From Planctomycetota bacterium (GTDB taxonomy: Bacteria > Planctomycetota > GCA-002687715 > DRQF01): a stretch of 40,681 nucleotides of DNA. Shown here one piece after another: positions 9,318-17,976 of the stretch. The notes under the pieces are model-generated. The model made no database searches, was not told the DNA's origin, and saw nothing but the letters and a program-made list of their open reading frames with translations. The stretch is taken from NCBI GenBank assembly GCA_011369445.1, contig DRQF01000289.1, forward strand, positions 1-40,681, given 5' to 3'. Both the position numbers and the translations under genes were made by a program. How positions within the stretch are numbered: position 1 is the first letter of the stretch; every line of letters begins with the position of its first letter.

Positions 9318-9755
9318 TCACCCGTCCATTTCGTTCCACGCCGCAAGCCTGATTTCCAGCCAGGTTGCGCCTCGCCGAATGTAGCCGCGGAGTGCGGGTG
9401 TTCCGCTGCCCACGAGGAGCAAGGGTAGGTCCTCCATGCAGTGTTTCATGTCGTAGGGAGAAGGTCGGGGGGGCGCGGAAGGATGGGAGTGAAAGAGGCC
9501 TTCGAGTCGCCAACCCGACCTTCGGGCCATGTTGAGCGCCCGGACGAGGGCTGGGAGGTCCGCGCGGAAATGCTCATCGGGTCGTGCCGCGGCGTTGGGC
9601 AGGGAGACGAAGCGTCGCACCCGTCCGGGCTCCCGTCCGAGGAGCAGCCCTCCGATCTCGCGCCGGCCGGCCGCCCAGGCCTCGGCGACAAGAGCCTCCG
9701 GGAGTCCGGTGGCGAAAAAGAGGTGATCGGGGACTTTCCTCATGGCATCATTCAT
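9318..9755 (-). CDS. JAMM/MPN (Mov34/PAD-1) metallopeptidase family protein
   Basis: 145 aa; the ATG at 9755 has AGGA a few bases upstream. The complete JAMM zinc site is visible: Glu33 in EIGGLLLG and HSHPSAPPRPSPYD, giving H89, H91, S99 and D102. This is the standard H-x-H-P...S-x-x-D pattern, so the protein is probably an active zinc isopeptidase or peptidase. Bacterial relatives cleave C-terminal tags from ubiquitin-like proteins such as sulfur carriers, or act in proteolysis. No ubiquitin-like or E1 gene is in the window. It is 130 bases upstream of the ClpC-like gene on the same strand and divergent from the kinase gene (57-base gap). Confidence 0.85.
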   Translation of the reverse strand: MNDAMRKVPDHLFFATGLPEALVAEAWAAGRREIGGLLLGREPGRVRRFVSLPNAAARPDEHFRADLPALVRALNMARRSGWRLEGLFHSHPSAPPRPSPYDMKHCMEDLPLLLVGSGTPALRGYIRRGATWLEIRLAAWNEMDG

Positions 9756-9812
9756 GTTTTCCTGCTTCCTGGGGCGATGGCAGGGGTTAGGATGCACTCT
9801 CGGAGATAATCG

Positions 9813-10964
9813 GTGAAGCCCAAGGATCCATCCGACATGCAATTCGCGGCGAGGCTCGTCATGGACGGTCTCATCGAACGGTCCCTCATGGAGCGCATCC
9901 TGCAGTCTCAGTCGGAACTCATCGAGCAGGGGAGACCCATGACGGTCGCTCAGATGTGCGTGGCGAAGAAGTGGATCACCAAGTCCGAAGCCCGCCTTCT
10001 CATGCGACCGGAGCAACCCTTCCCGACGCTGGTGCCCGGGTACGAGATTCACAGCCTCCTCGGCGTCGGGGGCATGAGTTGGGTGTTCGGCGCCCTACCC
10101 ACGGGGGAGAGCGAGGAAGTGGCGATGAAGATCCTCAAGCCGCATCTCGCTCGCAATCAGGTGGCGCTTCGCCGGTTCCGCAAGGAGGCCCGACTCCTCA
10201 TTGCGCTGCATCACCCCAACATCGTCAAGGGCTTCGATCTCATTGAGCACGATGGTCTCGTCGCGTTCACGATGGAGAAGGTCCCCGGCCGCATGATCCT
10301 CGAATACATCGACGAAGGCGGGCCCTTCCAGGAGGACGCGGCTCTCTACGTGATCGTCCAGATCGCGAAAGCGCTGTCCCATCTCTACGAGAACGGCGTC
10401 GTTCATCGCGACATCAAGCCCGGCAACATCTTGCTCACGCCGGACAATACGGTGAAGCTCTGCGACCTCGGGCTGGCTGCGGATCGCAATGACACGGTTG
10501 ACGGTGAATTCACGGTGGGAACCGTGGAGTACATCTCTCCCGAGCAGGCGATGGGCGAGGACGATGTGGACGTCCGTTCCGACATCTATGCTCTCGGGGT
10601 CACCCTCTACCACATGGTCGTGGGAGAGATCCCCTTCCAGGGTTCGGATGATAAAGAAACGATGGCGCAGCGGTTCGTGGACAGCCTCAGTTCCGTCGGG
10701 CTGAGCCGCGTTTCGCCCCATGTCCACTACTTCATCCAGAAGATGATGGCGGCGGATCGGGCCGTCCGGTATCAGTCGCCCAAGGACCTCATCGAGGACA
10801 TCGAGGAATCGATTCGGGGGAAGAAGACCCTCACTTTGAATCCCCTGGCGGCGGAAAAGCAGTCTTTGGAACTGCAGCGCCCCTTCGAAGAGACCGATAA
10901 ACGAAAGAAGGCCCCAACGCTGAAGCGGGGTCGAACCGCCAGCGGAAGGCGACGTCGCCGTTGA
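9813..10964 (+). CDS. Hanks-type serine/threonine protein kinase, soluble
   Basis: 383 aa from a GTG start with GGAG 7 bases upstream; TAGGAT at 9788-9793 could be its -10 element. The kinase domain is at about 76-335: glycine loop GVGGMSWVFG, invariant Lys106 in VAMK, catalytic HRDIKPGN (198-205), DLG (218-220) in place of DFG, and SPEQ (242-245). The first 70 residues form a small helical module (ERSLMERILQSQSEL, then WITKSEARLL) that is not part of the kinase fold and may sense or dock. There is no transmembrane helix; the C-terminus is a basic tail ending in five arginines. Its stop overlaps the peptidase start (TTGA), so the two products may be made together. Confidence 0.93.
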   Translation: MKPKDPSDMQFAARLVMDGLIERSLMERILQSQSELIEQGRPMTVAQMCVAKKWITKSEARLLMRPEQPFPTLVPGYEIHSLLGVGGMSWVFGALPTGESEEVAMKILKPHLARNQVALRRFRKEARLLIALHHPNIVKGFDLIEHDGLVAFTMEKVPGRMILEYIDEGGPFQEDAALYVIVQIAKALSHLYENGVVHRDIKPGNILLTPDNTVKLCDLGLAADRNDTVDGEFTVGTVEYISPEQAMGEDDVDVRSDIYALGVTLYHMVVGEIPFQGSDDKETMAQRFVDSLSSVGLSRVSPHVHYFIQKMMAADRAVRYQSPKDLIEDIEESIRGKKTLTLNPLAAEKQSLELQRPFEETDKRKKAPTLKRGRTASGRRRRR

Positions 10965-12226
10965 ATCGATCCATTCGCCTCATCACACTTGGATTCTTTC
11001 TCGCACTCGCATCCGTCCTGTCTGCGCAGGACCCACCCAACGCCGGCCAGGACCTTCTCGCCGCCAACGAGGCCGCCGTCCGGCTCTACGGGAAAGGCGA
11101 ATTCCAAGACGCCATTCGCATCCTGAGGCAGGCTCTCGCGGAGGAAAGGGGTCGGGGCGGCGAGTTGCCCGAGGTGATGGTCTCCAACCTCGTCCGGTCC
11201 TACCTCGCATTGGCAGGCGATACACTGAGGAACCGACGGCCCGAGCAGGCTCTTCGTATCCTTCGCGAGGCGTCCTCTTGGGACGATCACAATGCCGAAG
11301 TCTCCGCCTTGCGGGGTGTGATTCTGATGGAGAAGGGATTCCTCGCCGCGGCGGCGGACGCTCTCGGGCAGGCTTTGCGGTGGGACCCGAATTGCGTGAC
11401 CGCGCGCCAATACCTCGGACTTCTTCAGTACAGGCAGGAAGCTCTCGAACCGGCTCTCGTCAATCTGACGAAGGCGGCCGAGCTGGATCCAGCGCGGCGC
11501 AAGACGTTGGGAAGCGTGATCGCCAAGATCCGCCGGGAGCTGGCGATCGAAGGCGCCATGCGCACCCGCGCATCGACTCATTTCCTTTGCAAGTACTCCG
11601 GCGAGCAGTCGACCAAGGCGGCCGATCAGGTTCTCGACTGGCTTGAGGAGGCCTATCGTGAAATGGGGCTCGGCCTTCACGAATTCCCGTCCGACATTCT
11701 CACGGTCATTCTCTACTCGGACAGGGATTTCAAGCGGGTCACGGGTGTACACTCGTGGGTTGCCGGTGTTTTCGACGGGAAGATTCGAGTGCCGATGCGC
11801 AACTTCGAAGCTCGCAAAAGAGAGATCCGACAGACTCTCCGGCACGAATTCACCCACTTTCTCGTCTCGAAGATCACGACTCATTGTCCGGCATGGTTCA
11901 ACGAGGGGTTGGCCCAGATCGGCGAGGGACGCTCGGTGGAAGGAGCGAGGACATTCCTTAGGCGCTCGAAGGAGGCTGATCGCTGGATGCCTCTGAAGCT
12001 TCTCCCCCCATCGTTTGCCGTCATTTCGGATTCCCGCACCGCTCAATTGGCGTATACGGAATCCTTCGGATTCGTGGCCTACCTCAAGGATCGGTATGGG
12101 ATCGCTCGGATCGAAGAACTGCTCCGTGCGCTCGGCCGGAAAGACAAGGACTTCTACGATGTCTTCTATGACGTCTTTCGTCGTCGATTCGAAGAGGTCG
12201 TCTTGCGCTGGGAAGACTCTCTCTGA
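10961..12226 (+). CDS. Exported TPR-containing gluzincin peptidase (peptidase MA-like)
   Basis: 421 aa from a TTG start overlapping the kinase stop. A signal peptide covers about residues 1-22 (SVLSAQ cleavage region). Residues 30-190 hold tetratricopeptide-like helices, for example around GEFQDAIRILRQAL and ALRWDPNCVTARQYLG. The catalytic part has HEFTH (295-299) as HExxH and a downstream glutamate in WFNEGLAQ (E315), the gluzincin arrangement seen in peptidase MA-like proteins. It probably acts in the periplasm. Coupling to the kinase suggests a shared role, but the substrate is unknown. It ends 27 bases from the convergent membrane protein gene. Confidence 0.85.
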   Translation: MNRSIRLITLGFFLALASVLSAQDPPNAGQDLLAANEAAVRLYGKGEFQDAIRILRQALAEERGRGGELPEVMVSNLVRSYLALAGDTLRNRRPEQALRILREASSWDDHNAEVSALRGVILMEKGFLAAAADALGQALRWDPNCVTARQYLGLLQYRQEALEPALVNLTKAAELDPARRKTLGSVIAKIRRELAIEGAMRTRASTHFLCKYSGEQSTKAADQVLDWLEEAYREMGLGLHEFPSDILTVILYSDRDFKRVTGVHSWVAGVFDGKIRVPMRNFEARKREIRQTLRHEFTHFLVSKITTHCPAWFNEGLAQIGEGRSVEGARTFLRRSKEADRWMPLKLLPPSFAVISDSRTAQLAYTESFGFVAYLKDRYGIARIEELLRALGRKDKDFYDVFYDVFRRRFEEVVLRWEDSL

Positions 12227-12253
12227 GCGAAACGTCGTCGCATCGGCGCCCGG

Positions 12254-14518
12254 TCAGCGCGTGATCCAAAACGTCACGACGTCGGACTCCCCTTGGGGCA
12301 GCGCCTGTGGCGACTCGTCGCCCCTCAAGCCCTCGACCATCCATGACAGAGGCAGTCGCGTCACGCCCAGCGCTCCCAGCAGATCGATGCGTCCGCCGGG
12401 CCTCAGGTCCTCCCAGTACACGGGGATCTCGCCCGGATTGAACCCCGGAGTGTCCAAGCGAATTCGAAGGGCGCCGTCATCGCGCGCGTCGAATCGCGTC
12501 CGAGGCAACGTCCAGGTGAGCGTGCGCGGTTCGATGAACAGACGCACCCGATACCACGGGAATTCCTGAGGATCGCGGAAGACGATCCAAGGGCCCTCGC
12601 CACCGACGGGGACGTCGATGTCTCGCGGAGACAGAGCTTCGAGCCGGGGCACGTCACCGTCGCAGCCCACCGCAAGCACCCTCGGGGCGGCTTCTCCCGA
12701 CGTCGTCACCCGGCAGCTCACGATCCTCCCCAAGGTCACCCATTGCCATTCGCGGTGCACGGCGGCCTGGAATCGATTCGTGACGCCATAGAGAATCTTC
12801 CAGTCCCAGTGGGCCGTGAAGCTCTCGCCGTGCTCGTCCGTGAACGTGATCCCCAGGTCGAAATCCCTATCCGGCGTGCGGTCGAGTCGGATGTCGAGGG
12901 CTTTCACGCTGCGAGGGACAAAGCTTTCGGGGAGCTCGAATTGAACGTCGGCCGACGGTGGGGCAATGGTGGGGCGGTGGCCATCGGGCGCCGGGAGGAG
13001 GCCGGTGAGGGCTTCCAGCCGGCCCTCCTCCGCGGTGCCCGTCCACTGGAGAATGCGGACGGGGACCTGGGTTTCGTAGAGAGCGTCTTCTCGGAGGAGC
13101 AGATCGCGGCTCAGCAGCGCCCGAACCTCCAAGGCCGTGCCCCCGTTGAAAAGGGGGCGAAACGCGTAGCTCATGAACGTGCCGTAGAGGGGGATGTGGT
13201 CCACGTCCGGCGGCACGTTCATGACGAGCCAGCCGCATGGCTCCGCCGCGATCGTCGCCATCGCGTTCAGATCGTGGCGGATGCGGGCGATCGTTCGGGC
13301 CGCGGTCATCTGTGACTGCACCTGCCTCACCGCGGCAATGCCCCACGATGCGGCCAGAACCGCCGCAAGTGCTATGGCGGCGATCCGTCTCACCTGGAAT
13401 CTCGCCCGCCATCCCGCAAGTGCGAAGAGGATCAGAGGAATCTGAAGCAGCAAGGGGAGATAGAAGAGCCTGGAGACGTCGAATCCCGCAGCCTCCCGAT
13501 AGAACCTGAGGCTCGGCGCTACGGCGATGAGTTGAAGCACCAGCAAGAACAGTATTCCCTTGCCTCTTCGAAGCGGTTTCCGCAGGACGAAGAGCACGAG
13601 GTTGACGACGAGAAGAAACGCGACGAGCGTGGTGAGCCAGGCAAGAACTCCTCCCTGCGCGCGATAGAATTCGCCGGCCAGCGCGTTTCGGAAGGCGGGC
13701 AAGAAATCCTCCATCATCCTCCCGACGATCGCCGGGGAAAACGACCTCACGTGTCCGGCGTAGTAGTTGGCCATCTCTCCGAACATCCAGTGGCGAACGC
13801 CCAGATACAATGGCGCCAGGATGAGGAAGGGAATGGCAAGCCCCCAGCGCTTTCGGGCACCTGGTCGAAGGCGAGGTTGGACCCAAGAAAGATCGATGAG
13901 GGCAACGAGGACTGGGATGACCAGCGCCCCTTCCTTGGAGAGCATCCCCAGAAGCGTTGAGGCGACCAAACCGACGAGGGGCCACTTGCCCCCCGTGACC
14001 CTCCAGCGAAGAAGAGCAAGGACTGCCCCCAGGAAGAAGACTCCGGCCAAGACATCCCCCCGAGCAGCGACCCAACTGACAGCCGACATCTTTCCCGGCG
14101 CTATGAGGAAGAGCAGAGCTCCCAAGGCCGCGTCCCCGGGGGACAATCCGAAGTCGAGTTTGCGGAGCACCAGGAACAGCAGGAATACGGCGAGCCAGTG
14201 CCAGAAAACATTGACCAAATGAAGTGCCCGGGCGTCGGCTCCAAAGAGGAAGACGTCCAGGGCGAACGAGAGGTGCAGGACAGGGCGGAAGTACTTCACG
14301 AAGGAAGGCCGGGAGCGGAGGCCGATCTGTCCGGGGGAGTCCTGCCCGAGAAGAACGGCGGGGCGGCTCAGATCGGCGGCGTCATAGACTTGCTCGTAGT
14401 CGTCCAGCTGAAACTCGAGGGACGCCATCCATCCGTGAGTCAAAAGACACAACAGGGCCGACAGGAGAGCGAAGCTCCAGGGGCGGGTCCAGCGCGATTC
14501 CGTCGTCGATCCGTTCAT
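12254..14518 (-). CDS. Large GT-C-type membrane glycosyltransferase-like protein
   Basis: 754 aa from the ATG at 14518; an in-frame TTG at 14533 is an alternative start. Residues 1-410 are polytopic with about ten hydrophobic segments. They include the early acidic loop after helix 1 (FQLDDYEQVYDAADL), in the place of the catalytic acid of GT-C enzymes, and FVKYFRPVLHLSF, as in PMT-like and O-mannosyl or oligosaccharyl transferase-like proteins. Residues 420-754 are a soluble, probably periplasmic, beta-rich region with no family I recognise. Likely role: transfer of a lipid-linked sugar to a protein or glycan. The divergent neighbour is a GT4-like glycosyltransferase, so this may be a small glycan locus. 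Confidence 0.7.
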   Translation of the reverse strand: MNGSTTESRWTRPWSFALLSALLCLLTHGWMASLEFQLDDYEQVYDAADLSRPAVLLGQDSPGQIGLRSRPSFVKYFRPVLHLSFALDVFLFGADARALHLVNVFWHWLAVFLLFLVLRKLDFGLSPGDAALGALLFLIAPGKMSAVSWVAARGDVLAGVFFLGAVLALLRWRVTGGKWPLVGLVASTLLGMLSKEGALVIPVLVALIDLSWVQPRLRPGARKRWGLAIPFLILAPLYLGVRHWMFGEMANYYAGHVRSFSPAIVGRMMEDFLPAFRNALAGEFYRAQGGVLAWLTTLVAFLLVVNLVLFVLRKPLRRGKGILFLLVLQLIAVAPSLRFYREAAGFDVSRLFYLPLLLQIPLILFALAGWRARFQVRRIAAIALAAVLAASWGIAAVRQVQSQMTAARTIARIRHDLNAMATIAAEPCGWLVMNVPPDVDHIPLYGTFMSYAFRPLFNGGTALEVRALLSRDLLLREDALYETQVPVRILQWTGTAEEGRLEALTGLLPAPDGHRPTIAPPSADVQFELPESFVPRSVKALDIRLDRTPDRDFDLGITFTDEHGESFTAHWDWKILYGVTNRFQAAVHREWQWVTLGRIVSCRVTTSGEAAPRVLAVGCDGDVPRLEALSPRDIDVPVGGEGPWIVFRDPQEFPWYRVRLFIEPRTLTWTLPRTRFDARDDGALRIRLDTPGFNPGEIPVYWEDLRPGGRIDLLGALGVTRLPLSWMVEGLRGDESPQALPQGESDVVTFWITR

Positions 14519-14624
14519 GCCGTGGGTTCCCAAGGGCTGGAGCAGTATGGTATGGGGCTCCGACGGCGGGAATACCCCTGTTCCGTCAAGCTGATCTTAC
14601 GTGGTGGAGGAGCGAGTGGACGAC

Positions 14625-15818
14625 ATGCCCGAGTTGGAGACCCCGGCGCCCGCAGGCGAGGCTCAGGCAGGGCGAATCCGCCCTCCCGTGCGAGTGCTCT
14701 ATGTCTTGGATCGTACTCCCAGGGATCGCCCGACGATGGATCTCGTGAAGCGTCTGGGCCGTCTGGGGCGAATGCAGTTCCATGCCGCCGCCGTCGTTCT
14801 CGAACCTCACGGGCCGGGAACCGAGAAAATTCAGGGGAAAAACGTTCGCGTCGTGAGTCTGGAGGCGCGAGATCAGGCCGGCGTTTCGGGATTCGCCGCC
14901 GACGTGAAGGCGATTCTCGGGCTGCGATCGGTGGTCGCGAAATTCGATCCCGATGTCGTTCACGCCATAGGACCCCGTTCCCTCGTCATCGTTGGACTGG
15001 CGCAGACATCTTTTCCTCGGATTCCCGTCGTCATCGAGGGGATCGAGGCGGGCCGGAATCGCGGGTTTCGAGGAATCTTCGAGAAGTTGGCTCGGCGAAG
15101 TCTCACGGCTCCGGTCATCGCCCAGACGGATGGCGACGCCTGGGATCGGCCGTGGCTCGCCTGGGCTCCCGAGGACGCCAGGATTCAAATGGGGCATGGC
15201 ATCGATCTTGCCGCGGCGCGTTCGGCACCGCTTCTTGGGCCGGAGGAGCTCCCCCTCGAGAGGCGTTATCTGGGCCTCGTATTGAATCCGGGGGAGACGA
15301 GCGCGCTGCGTCCCATGCTCGAGGCCTTTCGGGTCGTTGCCGCCGACGAGCCGGATCTGGATTTGATCGTGCTCACCGAAGGCGCCGCGATCTGTTCCGC
15401 GCGTTGGGAAGAGGATCTGGGGCTTCGAGGCCGCATACTTTTTCGTGAGCCCCCCGCGGAATGGGCGAGTCTCGTGCGCAGACTCGAGGTGCTCTGGGTC
15501 CACGGTCGTCCTCGCCCCTCTCAACGCGCCATTCTCGAGGGGATGGTCGTAGGGGTGCCCGTCGTCTGCGACCACACGACGGGATTGCGGCCACGCATCG
15601 AGACCCTGGGGGGAGCGCTGATGCGGGACGGACAGTGGCCGCGCCAGTTCGCGGAGGCCACCCGGGAGCTTCTCGAATCGGACCCACTGCGGACGAGCGT
15701 CGGCGCGGCGGGAAAGAAGTTGGTGGAGATGGAGTTTCCGATGGCCGCCCACGCCGAGCGCTGGCGGGATCTCTACGAGAAACTCACTTGCGTATCTCCA
15801 CCACCAAACCCTGGTTGA
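14625..15818 (+). CDS. GT4-like (GT-B fold) glycosyltransferase
   Basis: 397 aa from the ATG at 14625; in-frame GTG codons at 14601, 14604 and 14616 are possible starts, and GGAGGAG at 14606-14612 suits either GTG 14616 (tight) or the ATG (loose). Hydrophobic strand VRVLYVLD opens a Rossmann fold, with KFDPDVVHAIGPRS like the GT4 phrase that ends the second strand. The C-terminal half has LDLIVLTEGA, VLWVHGRPRPSQRAILEGMVVGVPVVCD and a glycine, the nucleotide-sugar binding side. The usual E-x7-E pair is not clear: EGMVVGVPVV carries one Glu only. No membrane helix. The 3' end overlaps the convergent BamE-like gene by 35 bases. Confidence 0.78.
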   Translation: MPELETPAPAGEAQAGRIRPPVRVLYVLDRTPRDRPTMDLVKRLGRLGRMQFHAAAVVLEPHGPGTEKIQGKNVRVVSLEARDQAGVSGFAADVKAILGLRSVVAKFDPDVVHAIGPRSLVIVGLAQTSFPRIPVVIEGIEAGRNRGFRGIFEKLARRSLTAPVIAQTDGDAWDRPWLAWAPEDARIQMGHGIDLAAARSAPLLGPEELPLERRYLGLVLNPGETSALRPMLEAFRVVAADEPDLDLIVLTEGAAICSARWEEDLGLRGRILFREPPAEWASLVRRLEVLWVHGRPRPSQRAILEGMVVGVPVVCDHTTGLRPRIETLGGALMRDGQWPRQFAEATRELLESDPLRTSVGAAGKKLVEMEFPMAAHAERWRDLYEKLTCVSPPPNPG

Positions 15819-16056
15819 TGACGACGCGAGGGATGAGCACCCCTTCATCGTTCAAGAAAAACCACGTCTGATTGGAGGAGGCGTGGGAGATCTTGTCCGG
15901 ATGGCCGAATTCGGCGATCACGGCCGAGGCCGGCGAACCGAGCCCCAACTCCGCTTTTGTCCCTCCACCCAAAGTCCAGGCACCGGCCAAGACGATGGCC
16001 ACGAGGACCCAACGGGCTCCCCAGTTTCTCAATGTTTTCACGGTTTTGACTCCCAT
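15784..16056 (-). CDS. Small exported protein, BamE/SmpA-like fold
   Basis: 90 aa. An N-terminal hydrophobic stretch (about 16-31) serves as a signal peptide or anchor; there is no lipobox cysteine. Residues 40-90 read like the BamE/SmpA/OmlA half-repeat: a GSPASAVIAEFGHPD turn, then an aromatic strand QTWFFLNDEGV and a final beta strand. Such domains bind outer-membrane assembly partners or inhibit enzymes. The protein is short and function cannot be assigned. Its last 35 bases overlap the opposite-strand glycosyltransferase gene. A good Shine-Dalgarno is not visible. Confidence 0.65.
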   Translation of the reverse strand: MGVKTVKTLRNWGARWVLVAIVLAGAWTLGGGTKAELGLGSPASAVIAEFGHPDKISHASSNQTWFFLNDEGVLIPRVVINQGLVVEIRK

Positions 16057-16170
16057 TTTGTGGGGGTGTCCATTGCCCCCTCACTCGCGGAGCGGGCCCC
16101 TCGACCCGGACGACTCAGGCGGCGAAACGTCAAAGCGAAAGCGAATCATCGCCAGCGCCTCTCCCCATCA

Positions 16171-16590
16171 TCAAGGCTCCGCCTCCCCGCCCTTGCGCGG
16201 GATGGGCACGGGGCGCCTGTGCTCATCGACGTTGACATAGGTGACGATGGCCTCGGTCACGCGGACGCATTGATGGGGTTTTTCGAAGCGATCGGCCCAG
16301 ACCTCGATGTCCACCGTGATGGACGTTCGTCCTATGCGCATCGTCTTGCAGAAGAAACTCACGAGGTCGCCAACGAAGACGGGCTCTTTGAATTCGACCT
16401 CCTTCATGGCGATCGTGACGCAACGCTCGCAGCCGTCCTGGCGACAATGCGCGGCGCCCGCGAGGTCGATGTAGGAGAGGATCACTCCGCCGAAAATCGT
16501 TTGATGGACGTTGGCGTCCCGGGGCATCATGGCCACCTTGAGGGCGGGAGGGCTTCGGAAGTCCTTGGGTTGGCATGGGGATTCACTCAT
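16171..16590 (-). CDS. Acyl-CoA thioesterase, hotdog fold (YciA/BACH-like)
   Basis: 139 aa, the usual length of one hotdog domain. The motif NVHQTIFGGVILSYIDLAGA (27-46) is the YciA-type active-site segment, in which the Asp (D42) is catalytic and the GG turns into the long helix. KEVEFKEPVFVGDLVSF and a strand ending EAIVTYVNVDE complete the fold. It hydrolyses acyl-CoA thioesters in the cytoplasm; chain preference is not readable. It is divergent from radC (112-base gap). Nothing suggests a specialised pathway around it. Confidence 0.9.
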   Translation of the reverse strand: MSESPCQPKDFRSPPALKVAMMPRDANVHQTIFGGVILSYIDLAGAAHCRQDGCERCVTIAMKEVEFKEPVFVGDLVSFFCKTMRIGRTSITVDIEVWADRFEKPHQCVRVTEAIVTYVNVDEHRRPVPIPRKGGEAEP

Positions 16591-16702
16591 GCCGCCGTCT
16601 TAGCCTCACGGCCCCTCTTGTCAACCCGAGAAGGTCGCGTCGTTCCGCCGTATTTTCGAAAAAGAACGTCTCCTCAGCGGCCCCGGCTTCGTCTTCGAGG
16701 GT

Positions 16703-17350
16703 GTGAAAAGGACACGGGGAAGAAACGGCGCCGCGCGGGATCGCGAAACGGAGGACTTGATCGCCCGTTTGATCGGTGGAAAGGCGCGGGCGCTCGGACT
16801 GGCTTCCGACCTGCTGGAAGCCTTCGGCGGTCTGAGGGACTTGGCCCGCGCGGAGGTGCACGAACTCGCGAGTGTCCCGGGAATCGGTCCGGCACGCGCC
16901 GCGAGAGTTCGAGCGGGACTGGCGCTGGGTCGGAAGCTGGCCGGAGAGACGCGACCGGATCGATTGCCGATTCGGGGCAGCCGGGACGTGTTCCATCTCG
17001 TCCATCAGGAGTTGCGGGACCTGGAGCAGGAAGTCTTCGAGATTCTGCTTCTGGACGCACGCAACAGACTCCTCCGACGGGAGCGGATCAGCGTGGGCAC
17101 GGCGACGGGGAGTCTCGTGCACCCCAGGGAGGTGTTCCGTCCGGCGATCCGACACTCGGCAGTGTCCCTGGTGATGCTGCACAATCATCCGAGCGGCGAT
17201 CCCAGCCCCAGCCCGGAGGATCGCGATGTGACGCGGCGCATCGCGGCGGCGGGAGAGATCCTCGGCATCCGGGTCCTGGATCACATCGTGGTCGGGGAGG
17301 GGCGGTATACCTCCTTCGCGGATGAAGGGCTCCTTCCCGGCGGGTTATAG
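16703..17350 (+). CDS. radC: RadC/YeeS-family JAMM protein
   Basis: 215 aa from a GTG start. Residues 15-80 hold the helix-hairpin-helix part (LASVPGIGPARAARVRAGLAL). The JAMM domain follows with HNHPSGDPSPSPED (160-173), giving H160, H162 and D173. The biochemical role of RadC is unsettled despite its old link to DNA repair. The N-terminus is a little shorter than usual: the common basic ERLL segment would be upstream, where the frame is open without a clear start (a stretch reading ERLLSGPG). A rare start codon upstream is therefore possible. The alkyltransferase gene follows 16 bases later. Confidence 0.93.
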   Translation: MKRTRGRNGAARDRETEDLIARLIGGKARALGLASDLLEAFGGLRDLARAEVHELASVPGIGPARAARVRAGLALGRKLAGETRPDRLPIRGSRDVFHLVHQELRDLEQEVFEILLLDARNRLLRRERISVGTATGSLVHPREVFRPAIRHSAVSLVMLHNHPSGDPSPSPEDRDVTRRIAAAGEILGIRVLDHIVVGEGRYTSFADEGLLPGGL

Positions 17351-17366
17351 AGAGAAAGGCTGAGTC

Positions 17367-17903
17367 ATGACTGAGGAACCCTCTGGACAGATCGCTTATC
17401 GCGTCGTCCGTCTCAAGCCACACGGTGCGGCATGGTTCGTGGTCGGCCCACGGGGCCTCCTTCGCTCGGGGCTCCCGGAACCCACCGTGGCCGCGGCGCG
17501 ACGCAAGGCGACGGGAGAGTTTCCCGATGCCGTGGAGGTCGCTGACCTCTGGCCGGAGTTCGTCCGGCAGTTGGAGGACTACTTCCGTGGCGGGCGGGTG
17601 ACGTTCAAGGCGAGGCTCGACTGGAGCCGTGTCACTCCATTTCAACGGGATGTGTATCGCAGATTGCGACGGGTCCCTTTCGGCCGCACGATCACCTATG
17701 GCGCGCTGGCGACGGCCGCGGGACATCCGGGGGCCGCGCGCGGCGTCGGCATGGCGATGAAGAGGAATCCCTTTCCGCCCGTCGTTCCCTGTCACCGGGT
17801 GAAAGAGGCGGGGGGAGGGCTCGGAGGTTTCTCCGCGTCGGGAGGGATCGAACAGAAGAAGTGGCTGCTGGCGATGGAGTCGCAATCCGTTTCACGGCAT
17901 TGA
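17367..17903 (+). CDS. ogt: Methylated-DNA--protein-cysteine methyltransferase
   Basis: 178 aa. It repairs O6-alkylguanine by transferring the alkyl group irreversibly to its own cysteine. The active-site PCHRV is at 141-145 (C142), with the preceding helix reading RGVGMAMKRNPFPPVV and the arginine finger region YGALATAAGHPGAARG, all as expected. The N-terminal 80 residues are a reduced version of the usual first domain, lacking the zinc cysteines of Ada/Ogt relatives. AGAAAGG-like bases precede the ATG. Together with radC it suggests a small DNA-maintenance pair, though this is inference. Confidence 0.92.
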   Translation: MTEEPSGQIAYRVVRLKPHGAAWFVVGPRGLLRSGLPEPTVAAARRKATGEFPDAVEVADLWPEFVRQLEDYFRGGRVTFKARLDWSRVTPFQRDVYRRLRRVPFGRTITYGALATAAGHPGAARGVGMAMKRNPFPPVVPCHRVKEAGGGLGGFSASGGIEQKKWLLAMESQSVSRH

Positions 17904-17933
17904 CTTACCTGTGAATGCGTGTTCGGGATCCGC

Positions 17934-17962
17934 TTGCCGGGACATCGGGCGTTTGCTACCAG
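17934..17962 (+). promoter_or_regulatory. Candidate sigma70-type promoter for the phosphoesterase gene
   Basis: TTGCCG (17934-17939), a 17-base spacer and TACCAG (17957-17962). Transcription would begin near 17969, just before the two likely start codons of the next gene (17977 and 17989). Confidence 0.4.
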
Positions 17963-17976
17963 AGGCCCCGTCAGGA

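Noticed and set aside
9188..9346. N-terminal extension of the Clp-like frame beyond ATG 9187
   Set aside because: The added residues are Pro/Arg-rich without family similarity, and a ribosome site precedes ATG 9187.
16618..16646. TTGTCA before radC as a possible -35 element
   Set aside because: No acceptable -10 hexamer occurs 16-18 bases downstream.
17911..17976. Upstream GTG start for the phosphoesterase
   Set aside because: It would put a candidate promoter inside the gene and add 22 residues absent from the family, which begins just before the first beta strand.
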